This document shows positions 26,413 through 33,130 of a stretch of 64,000 bases of DNA, in pieces. Source of the DNA: Luteibacter sp. dw_328 (GTDB taxonomy: Bacteria > Pseudomonadota > Gammaproteobacteria > Xanthomonadales > Rhodanobacteraceae); the NCBI RefSeq assembly GCF_018449605.1, contig NZ_JAAVUW010000001.1:186001-250000 (forward strand). Reading direction: 5' to 3'. The translations under genes and the position numbers were made by a program. How positions within the stretch are numbered: position 1 is the stretch's first letter; each line of letters starts with the position of its first letter. The notes under the pieces are model-generated. The model did not search any database and was not told where the DNA came from. It was given only the letters and a program-made list of their open reading frames with translations.

Positions 26413-26446
26413 TTCATAAAGAAATAAAGTACATTTTTCTTATGAA
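26413..26446. promoter_or_regulatory. Inverted repeat over the antitoxin start, likely autoregulatory operator
   Basis: TTCATAA at 26413-26419 and TTATGAA at 26440-26446 are exact reverse complements with a 20-base AT-rich spacer. The right arm contains the ATG of the antitoxin gene. AbiEi-type antitoxins are known to repress their own promoters through inverted repeats, so this is a good operator candidate. The region is markedly AT-rich compared with its surroundings. Confidence 0.6.
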
Positions 26447-27068
26447 AACCCGACCAGAATACGCGCCGGCGATTCGGAGCCGGATACGGAAATTCGCTCG
26501 TGGACGGGTGTTCAGGCCGGGGGACCTCATTCCGTTTGGCCCGCGGGCATGTGTCGATCAGGTCCTTTTGGACCTCGTACGGTCCGGAGAGGTGCGTAGG
26601 CTCGCCCGCGGCGTCTTCGCGAGGCCTCGCCTGAGTCCACTGGTAGGTGAGGTTCTGCCCGGTGCGTGGGAAGTAGCTGAGGCCATTGTTCGCTCGGAAG
26701 GTGGTCAGCTGGAAATCCATGGTGCTGAGGCAGCTCGCAAGCTGGGACTAAGCACGCAGATGCAGGTCCGCCCGGTTTTCTATACGACGGCTCGATCGCG
26801 TATTGTTCGCCTTGAAAACGGAGGCGAGGTCACGCTCCAGCACGTCGCCGCAAGGCGTCTTGCTTTTCGTGGAACGCCGGTCGGGCTTGCGCTGAACGCA
26901 CTGTGGTATCTGGGGCGCGAGCACGTCACTGCCGATGTCGTGGCGCAGATTTCTCGTAAGCTCCCCGCTGGGGCGTTTGCGGATCTGTGCAACGCCACCG
27001 CCGTCATGCCCGGCTGGATGGCAAAGGTCGTCGGAACTGCGCGGGGTCATCTCGCTCAAACGGCGTAG
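26442..27068 (+). CDS. DUF6088 / AbiEi-like antitoxin and transcriptional regulator
   Basis: 208 aa. N-terminal winged-helix type sequence (IRSRIRKFARGRVFRPGDLIPFGPRACVDQVLLDLVRSGEVRRLARGVFARP) matches DUF6088/AbiEi. The C-terminal part (LEIHGAEAARKLGLSTQMQVRPVFYTT) is the antitoxin portion. In type IV systems the antitoxin does not bind the toxin but counters its effect and represses the operon. Thirty bases separate it from the toxin gene. The ATG has no visible Shine-Dalgarno sequence and sits inside an inverted repeat, so the mRNA may be leaderless. Confidence 0.88.
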   Translation: MKTRPEYAPAIRSRIRKFARGRVFRPGDLIPFGPRACVDQVLLDLVRSGEVRRLARGVFARPRLSPLVGEVLPGAWEVAEAIVRSEGGQLEIHGAEAARKLGLSTQMQVRPVFYTTARSRIVRLENGGEVTLQHVAARRLAFRGTPVGLALNALWYLGREHVTADVVAQISRKLPAGAFADLCNATAVMPGWMAKVVGTARGHLAQTA

Positions 27069-27098
27069 TAGGAAGTACCTGAAGAAGGGATATCTTCG

Positions 27099-28127
27099 AT
27101 GAAGACAGCGGCGCGCGCGGGCAACAACAAGGGTCCCGAGTTTATTCGTCTATCGCCAGACATGCAGCGCGATGTCCTAGAGCGCGGTGCGAGCCAGTCG
27201 CATCTGAACCCGCAATTGCTCGAGAAGGACATCTGGGTCTGTTGGGCATTGGATGCGGTGTTTCGCATACCCGATGCCTATGCGATGGCCTTCAAGGGTG
27301 GCACTTCATTGTCCAAAGCGTACGGCGCCATTCGACGGTTGTCCGAGGATGTCGATATCACCATTGACTACCAGTCCCTGGATCCGACTGTCGATCCTTT
27401 TGAGCCGGGTCTCTCGCGCACCAGGCAGAAGAAATTCTCTGAGTCGCTGAAGGCGAGAGTTCAGAAATATCTGGTCGATGCCATGGTTCCGTGGCTGGAA
27501 CAATGCCTGGCCAACGACGGTCTGACGAAGCACACCGTGACGGTCGAGGCATCTGAGGGTGCGTTGCGGGTGAACTACCCTAGCTGTGCGGACCGGGGCG
27601 AGTATATCGCTGAGTCAGTGCTTCTCGAGTTCGGCGGACGCAATCGAACCGAGCCGCATCAGGTCATGCCGATTCACGCAGAAATCGCTTCTTCCTTTGC
27701 GGATATCACGTTCCCGGTCGCGGTTGTTCCCGTCCTTTCAGGCGAGCGTACGTTTTGGGAGAAGGCGACGCTCGTCCATGCGGCATGTGTCCGGGAAAGC
27801 ATCAGGGATAATCCGCAACGCCAGGCACGGCACTGGTATGACCTCGCGATGCTCGCAGACCATATGCTCGGGTGCGAAGCGGTGAAGAACCGGGCGCTGT
27901 TGCGGGACGTGGTCGCCATCAAGCAACAGTTCTACGCGTACTCAAGGTTCAACTACGACCGGTGCCTTACGAAAGGCTGGATGCTTATTCCTGACGAAGA
28001 TCAGTTGACGCTGCTCAAGGCGGATTTTGATGCAATGACTTCGGCGGGAATGTTGTCTGAGAACCCGCTCGCCTTTGCCGATGTCGTGACGCGGCTGCAA
28101 ACGCTTGAAGCAGTGCTCAACACCTGA
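27099..28127 (+). CDS. AbiEii/AbiGii-family nucleotidyltransferase toxin
   Basis: 342 aa. The nucleotidyltransferase fold signature is intact: FKGGTSLSKAY (GGTSLSK at residues 67-73), then LSEDVDITI with Asp84 and Asp86 as metal ligands. The conserved later motif ERTFWEKATLVHAA and RHWYDLAML also match. Known relatives stop growth by adding nucleotides to tRNA or related targets, and some protect against phage by abortive infection. A good ribosome-binding site (GAAGGG) precedes the ATG, and a strong terminator follows. All motifs seem intact, so it is probably active. Confidence 0.93.
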   Translation: MKTAARAGNNKGPEFIRLSPDMQRDVLERGASQSHLNPQLLEKDIWVCWALDAVFRIPDAYAMAFKGGTSLSKAYGAIRRLSEDVDITIDYQSLDPTVDPFEPGLSRTRQKKFSESLKARVQKYLVDAMVPWLEQCLANDGLTKHTVTVEASEGALRVNYPSCADRGEYIAESVLLEFGGRNRTEPHQVMPIHAEIASSFADITFPVAVVPVLSGERTFWEKATLVHAACVRESIRDNPQRQARHWYDLAMLADHMLGCEAVKNRALLRDVVAIKQQFYAYSRFNYDRCLTKGWMLIPDEDQLTLLKADFDAMTSAGMLSENPLAFADVVTRLQTLEAVLNT

Positions 28128-28136
28128 AAATCGCTG

Positions 28137-28159
28137 CCCCGGCAATGTGCCGGGGTTTT
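28137..28159 (+). terminator. Rho-independent terminator after the toxin gene
   Basis: CCCCGGCA (28137-28144), loop ATG, TGCCGGGG (28148-28155), then TTTT. It lies 9 bp after the toxin stop codon and should end the toxin-antitoxin transcript. Confidence 0.85.
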
Positions 28160-28200
28160 AAGGTCTGGATGTGGTCGGTGCTCTGAACAACGACCAGGCT

Positions 28201-28932
28201 TTAATTCAGCTCTTTGATCCGGATATTGCGAAACGCAATGCGGATGGGCGGCACGCCCTTGTCTTCGCCGCCCTGCAGGGCAATACGGCCTTTGTGGAAG
28301 CGCGCGAAATCCGCCATCTTCGCGAACTTCGTCTTTGCCACGAGGGCCGTCCACTCCGGCGTCCATAGGGTGGTGTCGACCGTCTTGTGTCCGTTCTGGA
28401 AGAACTGCACATGGCCGTGGTCGACGATGATCTCGATGGCGTTCCAGTTCCCGTGCTCGTTGACGTTCTCGATGTCCGACGAGATCAGGTCGAAGAGGTC
28501 GCCGGACCGCTCGTACAGCGTATAGCTGTCCGGCTTGGTGCACACCAGGTCGGCGATCTGCATTTCCGGGCCGGTTTCCCAGGTGTACTTGTACTTCGGT
28601 GATTCCTTGACGTTGAACATCACGCCGGCATCGGCGCAGGCGGTCATTTTCCAGTCGAGCTTGAGGTCGAAGTTCTCGTATTCCTTCTCGCTGACCAGGT
28701 CCGCGAAGTCCGCGTCCGGTGCCTTGAGGTTGCGATCGAGCTGGATCGTGCCGTCGACCACGCTCCAGTCCTTACCCGTGCCCTTCTGACCGAAGGAGTG
28801 CCAGCCCTGGAGCGTCTTGCCGTCGAACAGGGAATGCCAGCCCTGCGCCGTTTCGGCGGCGGTCGGGACGGTGTCTGCGGCGAAGGCGGGCAGAGCAGCG
28901 AGGCAGCAGGCGATGGCGAGCGCACGAAGCAT
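28201..28932 (-). CDS. DUF1080 (3-keto-disaccharide hydrolase-like) secreted protein
   Basis: 243 aa from ATG 28932, where a signal peptide begins (MLRALAIACCLAALPAFA). The lectin-like DUF1080 fold is recognised from GWHSLFDGKTLQGWHSFGQKG, DWSVVDGTIQLD, SEKEYENFDLKLDWKM, GVMFNVKES, EMQIAD and IALQGGEDKGVPPIRIAFRNIRIKEL. Family members hydrolyse 3-keto-glycosides or bind sugars; the name is broad, so activity here is tentative. Convergent with the toxin-antitoxin operon, separated by the terminator. Confidence 0.9.
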   Translation of the reverse strand: MLRALAIACCLAALPAFAADTVPTAAETAQGWHSLFDGKTLQGWHSFGQKGTGKDWSVVDGTIQLDRNLKAPDADFADLVSEKEYENFDLKLDWKMTACADAGVMFNVKESPKYKYTWETGPEMQIADLVCTKPDSYTLYERSGDLFDLISSDIENVNEHGNWNAIEIIVDHGHVQFFQNGHKTVDTTLWTPEWTALVAKTKFAKMADFARFHKGRIALQGGEDKGVPPIRIAFRNIRIKELN

Positions 28933-29047
28933 GGGGACGTTCCGGGGGAGGGAAACGCCGAGCGTAACCGCAGCAGCGTCCCGGATAACCTGCCGTAAGT
29001 CACATAGAGCCATGCGTTGGCGGGCCGGTGTAAAGAATCTGAGGGAG

Positions 29048-29662
29048 TCACTTCGCCGGGGAAACCTCCTGGATCACGTTGCCCTTGGCATCCAGAAACA
29101 CGATGCTGGCCTGGCCCTCGCCCGTCACTTGCAGACGAATGCGCTCCTTGCCGTCCGTTCCCGCCAACGAGATGCTTGCGAGTCCGGTACGGTCGCGGCC
29201 TGCCCACACCCTCTGGCCGCCGACATCGTTGATCGCAAGACCCGCGAAGTGATTCTCGCTGTCGTCGACGCCGGCAAGCTGAATGGTTTGCCCCGCGCCA
29301 TATCGATCAAAGGAAAGGCTCGCCCCGGCGTCGACGATCTGTCCTTTGTCGTTCTTTCTTCCACTGAAGATCAGGCCTCCGTTCTCGGTACCCTCATCGT
29401 TATAGAAGATCATTCCAGCTTGCGGTCTGGCCTCGCCCATCTCCGGCCGCTCTTTGCCCTTGATGATCACGGGAGGAAGGCGGTCTTTATTGGAGATCAC
29501 CATGCGCAATGTCCCGTCAGGTTCGGTCACGTTGAGTCGATGAACGCTGATCTCATCGAAACGTGTGGGCTGGGACCGCGCTCCCATGAGGAATATGGCG
29601 AGTGCAACCGTACTGATGACGGCTGAGTAAACGATCAAGCCTTTCTGAACTGCAGTGTTCAT
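29048..29662 (-). CDS. Conserved-looking exported protein, unassigned
   Basis: 204 aa from ATG 29662, preceded by AAGGAAG. One N-terminal membrane anchor (GLIVYSAVISTVALAIFLMGA). The mature part is beta-rich: DEISVHRLNVTEPDGTLRMVISNKDRLPPVIIKGKERP, MIFYNDEGTENGGLIFSGRKND, SLSFDRYGAGQTIQL. I recognise this as a recurrent hypothetical protein but know no function. It is the last of a minus-strand series running from 31700 down to 29048. Confidence 0.75.
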   Translation of the reverse strand: MNTAVQKGLIVYSAVISTVALAIFLMGARSQPTRFDEISVHRLNVTEPDGTLRMVISNKDRLPPVIIKGKERPEMGEARPQAGMIFYNDEGTENGGLIFSGRKNDKGQIVDAGASLSFDRYGAGQTIQLAGVDDSENHFAGLAINDVGGQRVWAGRDRTGLASISLAGTDGKERIRLQVTGEGQASIVFLDAKGNVIQEVSPAK

Positions 29663-29693
29663 GACGCTTCCTTGGGATGTGTGCGAACTTCCG

Positions 29694-29993
29694 TCAGCGA
29701 GGCTTCGCCAGCGCCCGCTCGCAGGTATGGCGAACCGAAGCTTGCGCGTCCGGCGGCGAGAGCGGCTTGGCCGAGTTCCGATACAACGTCTGAATGATCT
29801 CGATGTGGGACAAGCGAACGACGAAGGACGCGCCCGGGTCGGTGGCGGCCGCCTCGGTGACAGAGCGCTCGTCGAGGCCCTTGCTTCGGGCGACGGCAAC
29901 GAGTGACGCGAAGTTTCCGCGTTCGGCACAGACGTTCGGTGCCGCCGCGGCAACCATCGGCGCGGCGAGAAGGAACATGGCGAGGTACTTCAT
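29694..29993 (-). CDS. Small secreted protein, unassigned
   Basis: 99 aa with a signal peptide (MKYLAMFLLAAPMVAAAA). The short mature domain has two Cys (VCAERGNF and RHTCERAL) that probably pair, and predicted helices. Function unknown. Lies between two other exported proteins on the same strand. Confidence 0.65.
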   Translation of the reverse strand: MKYLAMFLLAAPMVAAAAPNVCAERGNFASLVAVARSKGLDERSVTEAAATDPGASFVVRLSHIEIIQTLYRNSAKPLSPPDAQASVRHTCERALAKPR

Positions 29994-30056
29994 GGACGCT
30001 GACCAGACGGAAGGGCGCGGAAGTATAGAAGTACCTCTCGTCCCGATACGAGTGGT

Positions 30057-30809
30057 TTAGTGACCTTTTCCTCTTACACCCTCAATGTACCCGAGCTCCG
30101 CCTTCGATTTGGGTTCGTCCGGAATGACCTTCATGCAGGCCTGGTAAGCGACCACGGCTTCGTCGTAGCGCTTCAGCTCGACGAGATCGTAACCTTGTCC
30201 TCGATACGCCTTGCAGAAGAACTCATTTTTCACGGTGTCGCTCCCGTTATCCATCAGTGGAATCATGTCGGGCATCGCGGTGTAGAGCGCCAGTGACTCT
30301 TCGGTGCGCTTTTGCATTTGATAGATGTACGCGAGCTCGCCGGTGTATTGCGCGTCGTTCGGCGAAAGCGCGAGCGCCTTCTTCACTTCGACTTCGGCGT
30401 CTGTATAGCGCGCCATCTCGCCATACGCATAGCCCCGGGCCCAGTAGGCCATGGCCCAGGCCGGCCCGAGTGCGATGGCATTTCTGCGCTCCCCGGGCAC
30501 GTCGTTCTTTCCCAGGTTGCCGGCCTCGGTCACCATGTACAGCAGGCCCTGTGCTGGACCACGGGCAGAATAAATTCGGTCCGGGCTATGGGCATACTTC
30601 GTCTCGTAGCGGCCGATCACGTCGTTCAACGGTCCATCGATCGCCGCCTGTATCTGGCCCGACTGGATCATCCGGACGCCATCCAGCACTTCCTTGTCGT
30701 CTGCCGATGGTGACGTGTTCACCACGAGCTTCCTCGGCGTCTCAGTGGCGCACCCGACCAACACCATCATCAGGCACGCGAAGGCGGCGTACCGGCACTC
30801 CTTGGACAT
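30057..30809 (-). CDS. TPR-repeat lipoprotein
   Basis: 250 aa from ATG 30809, preceded by GAGGAA. A TTG at 30824 would overlap the upstream stop but lacks that site. Lipobox MVLVGC near residue 19. TPR units in the second half: AMAYWARGYAYGEMARYTDAEVEVKKALALSPNDAQ, TGELAYIYQMQKRTEESLALYTAMPD, GYDLVELKRYDEAVVAYQACMKVIPDEP. Probably anchored to the outer membrane facing the periplasm. Follows the TonB-C gene by 11 bp, so cotranscribed. Partner unknown. Confidence 0.8.
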   Translation of the reverse strand: MSKECRYAAFACLMMVLVGCATETPRKLVVNTSPSADDKEVLDGVRMIQSGQIQAAIDGPLNDVIGRYETKYAHSPDRIYSARGPAQGLLYMVTEAGNLGKNDVPGERRNAIALGPAWAMAYWARGYAYGEMARYTDAEVEVKKALALSPNDAQYTGELAYIYQMQKRTEESLALYTAMPDMIPLMDNGSDTVKNEFFCKAYRGQGYDLVELKRYDEAVVAYQACMKVIPDEPKSKAELGYIEGVRGKGH

Positions 30810-30820
30810 CGTAATGTTCC

Positions 30821-31336
30821 TCAAGGGCCGTCAGCCGGCAATTTTGGGGCAGGAGGTAGCGCGAAGATGATGGGGACATGCGCATAAGCGCGGCGAGGCT
30901 GCCCATCGCGGTAGGCAGGGTAGAAGCGCCAAAGGGGTACCGTCGCCATCGCCGCGGCGTCCAGCTCGGGATAGCCACTCGAGCGCAGCACTATCTCATT
31001 CTCGACCGTCCCATCGGCGCCGACGAGAAGATCCAGCACGACAGTACCTTCGTGCCTCGCCGCGACGGCTTCGGGAGGGTAACGAGGCGGGGTCCGTAGA
31101 CGGTAAGCCACGTTTTCCGTCGGCTTGTGGCCGGGCCTCGTTCCGTCGCCTCCCGGTAGGAGGGGGAGCCTGGGCGGGGGTGGCGGCGGCGGAGGCGGAG
31201 GCGGCGGAGGCGGCGGAACGAGGGAGGCGTCTTCCCCGCGATCGTGCGGCGTCGCATCCTGCGGCGACGCGTGTGCCAGTTGTCCGGCCAGGCTCATCGC
31301 AATCAGCGCGATAAGTCGAATCGAGGGATAAGCCAT
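30821..31336 (-). CDS. TonB C-terminal domain protein with 15-proline tract
   Basis: 171 aa from ATG 31336. A cleavable-looking signal (LIALIAMSLAGQLAHA) is followed by a run of 15 consecutive prolines encoded by 31172-31216. A TonB_C domain follows: RYPPEAVAARHEGTVVLDLLVGADGTVENEIVLRSSGYPELDAAAMATVPLWRFYPA. Classical TonB has an uncleaved anchor and Pro-Lys/Glu spacer; this version looks fully exported, so it may not energise receptors in the usual way. Second in a tightly packed minus-strand operon (4-bp gap to 31341). Confidence 0.8.
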   Translation of the reverse strand: MAYPSIRLIALIAMSLAGQLAHASPQDATPHDRGEDASLVPPPPPPPPPPPPPPPRLPLLPGGDGTRPGHKPTENVAYRLRTPPRYPPEAVAARHEGTVVLDLLVGADGTVENEIVLRSSGYPELDAAAMATVPLWRFYPAYRDGQPRRAYAHVPIIFALPPAPKLPADGP

Positions 31337-31340
31337 GTCC

Positions 31341-31700
31341 TTATTCTCCTTTCCGTTGCCCAGCCATCGCAGCAATCATGCTGAGGTCGAGTTCTTCCAT
31401 ATCGAGATAAGGGCCGCTGGCTTCTTGCAGGCTGTGCACAGGCACCATCTCGGCGAGCTGCAACAACTGGCTGTCGATGTCCTGGAAGGTTTCGTTTTCC
31501 CAGCAGCGGTCCACTTGCCCTGCATCGCTGAAGGCGATGACATAGACAATCTCGCCGTTGGCGCTTTCCATGACCCAGGGCTGCCGGTCCGCGATGAGTC
31601 CGAGTCCACTGACCAGAAGATACTGCTCGTACAGCAGGCCCAGGACGGTGTCCCGCTGATGCGGATGTGGTCGATAGGCCACCATCAGAAGTCTCGCCAT
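31341..31700 (-). CDS. Small cytoplasmic protein, unassigned
   Basis: 119 aa from ATG 31700. Sequence is protein-like and leaderless (MARLLMVAYRPHPHQRDTVLGLLYEQYLLVSGLGLIADRQPWVMESANGEIVYVIAFSD). The layout resembles small ferredoxin-like/ABM-type stress proteins, but I would not assign it. First gene of the minus-strand series and divergent from 31789. Confidence 0.65.
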   Translation of the reverse strand: MARLLMVAYRPHPHQRDTVLGLLYEQYLLVSGLGLIADRQPWVMESANGEIVYVIAFSDAGQVDRCWENETFQDIDSQLLQLAEMVPVHSLQEASGPYLDMEELDLSMIAAMAGQRKGE

Positions 31701-31788
31701 GCGCCTGCTCCCCATGTCCCCCGCGGGAGAGAATGTATCTTCCTTCCACCGTTGGCAATCGGAGGCTTTCGCGCGCTACATTCCGGGC

Positions 31789-32430
31789 ATGGATCTGATC
31801 ATCGAAGGGGTTCCGCTTCCCGGTCTTCCCGAGATCATCTCGGCGATGGGAGTGAACGGGGCCGATTTCATGTGGCATCTCGCCGATGTCGAGGCGAGCG
31901 CGTGGCCTCATGAGATCAAGGACGGTTGGATCTCAGGGGCCGATCTCATCGCCCACTGGGTCCCCCACGAGACCCAGTTCGTATGGGGGGTGCTCGATGC
32001 CTTTCCACATGGGCCCAGGTTTGAGGTCATCGACCTGCCGTTCGCCGATGGCAATCCGGCGTTCTGGAAGGGGAAGCCGCTGGTGCCACAGATCGAGGGT
32101 GCCGTCTTCGAAATGGTTTTCTGGGACAGTCGCGCTGTTCTCCTCATCGGTCTCGACGAGGAGCAGGCCGCGTCCGTCGTGAGGGCACTCCCGGGCGCGA
32201 CGTCACTAGTCATTCTTCCCGTCGACTTCAATGCCACGTATGAGGACAATTCCGTGCCGCTCAACCGGCGTGGAACGGTCGACGCCCTGGCCCATCACGG
32301 AATCTCCCTCCGTGAGGGTATGGATGTCGTGATCACCGATACAGAGCTCTGGGTCAGGGCTACCGTCTGTCATCGATTCGGCGTCTGGTGCGCTGCGACT
32401 ATTGGTCCGTTTCACTACGTTGCTGACTGA
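31789..32430 (+). CDS. Unassigned cytoplasmic protein
   Basis: 213 aa from ATG 31789; an earlier in-frame ATG at 31714 is possible. No signal peptide. Aromatic-rich, well-structured sequence (GADLIAHWVPHETQFVWGVLDAFP; FEMVFWDSRAVLLIGLDEEQAASVVRALPG), no family recognised. Sixteen bases separate it from the 32447 gene, so the pair is probably one transcript. Pairs of orphan cytoplasmic proteins like this are sometimes immunity or accessory modules; that is speculation. Confidence 0.6.
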   Translation: MDLIIEGVPLPGLPEIISAMGVNGADFMWHLADVEASAWPHEIKDGWISGADLIAHWVPHETQFVWGVLDAFPHGPRFEVIDLPFADGNPAFWKGKPLVPQIEGAVFEMVFWDSRAVLLIGLDEEQAASVVRALPGATSLVILPVDFNATYEDNSVPLNRRGTVDALAHHGISLREGMDVVITDTELWVRATVCHRFGVWCAATIGPFHYVAD

Positions 32431-32446
32431 GCGAGAGGTGTCCGGT

Positions 32447-33130
32447 ATGAAGCTGCCAAGGCACGCGCTGGCAACCGTCGAGCTCTATCGGCCTGAAGTT
32501 GGCGGCAGGGCGGGGCCTCTTCTGGCAAGGCCCTGGTTGGTGGACATACGAATCGGCCATGAGACGCGGATTCGCTACCACACCCGGGTGGATATCGAGG
32601 AAGACCTTTATCCAGGCGAGGTTCGCCGCGCCTATCTCGCTTTCGGCTATCCGGATAGGGTCGGTCCACTCCTGCAACCCGGAACGCAGATCTTCTACGG
32701 TTCGGGCCGGCCTGTTGGTGAGGGAACGATCCTCGAGCTGTATTTCTCTGACGACGAGCGAAAGGGCGACGGTCTGTCAGTCGATGAACGAATCGCGGGG
32801 TGGGAAGAGAACAAAAGGATCGGTGTCGAGAACACGAAGAAGGCACTCGACGCGCTGATCGAGCGGCGAACAGGCCTCACCGAGGGCATTCGTGATGTAC
32901 TTCGCTGGGCGAACGAAGCGCGTCGTCCCGTCGGGTCCCTGCTCACGCCTTTCCAGGCCGTCGACTCGGAAACCAAGCACTTCCCGGTCGGCGACGTGCG
33001 TCAGTATTGGCACGAGCACCGCTTAGTGGCACTCGATGCCGAGCGGCGCGTGCTGGAAGATCGCCACGAGGCAGGCATCATGCAGGCAGCGCAGCGACTC
33101 AGGAAATTCCTGAGCACTAAGACGGAGTGA
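32447..33130 (+). CDS. Protein with N-terminal EF-Tu domain-3-like barrel
   Basis: 227 aa from ATG 32447, after GAGAGG. Residues about 5-105 resemble the third beta-barrel domain of EF-Tu: HALATVELYRPEVGGRAGPLLARPW, EEDLYPGEVRRAYLAF, QIFYGSGRPVGEGTILELYF. There is no GTPase domain. The rest is charged and helical (residues 110-225). The call is by pattern only. The gene end overlaps the convergent GH95 gene by 14 bp. Confidence 0.6.
   Translation: MKLPRHALATVELYRPEVGGRAGPLLARPWLVDIRIGHETRIRYHTRVDIEEDLYPGEVRRAYLAFGYPDRVGPLLQPGTQIFYGSGRPVGEGTILELYFSDDERKGDGLSVDERIAGWEENKRIGVENTKKALDALIERRTGLTEGIRDVLRWANEARRPVGSLLTPFQAVDSETKHFPVGDVRQYWHEHRLVALDAERRVLEDRHEAGIMQAAQRLRKFLSTKTE

Noticed and set aside
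31172-31216. Poly-proline tract as a phase-variable repeat
   Set aside because: The units are 3 bp, so length change would not switch the gene off; kept only as a spacer-variation note.
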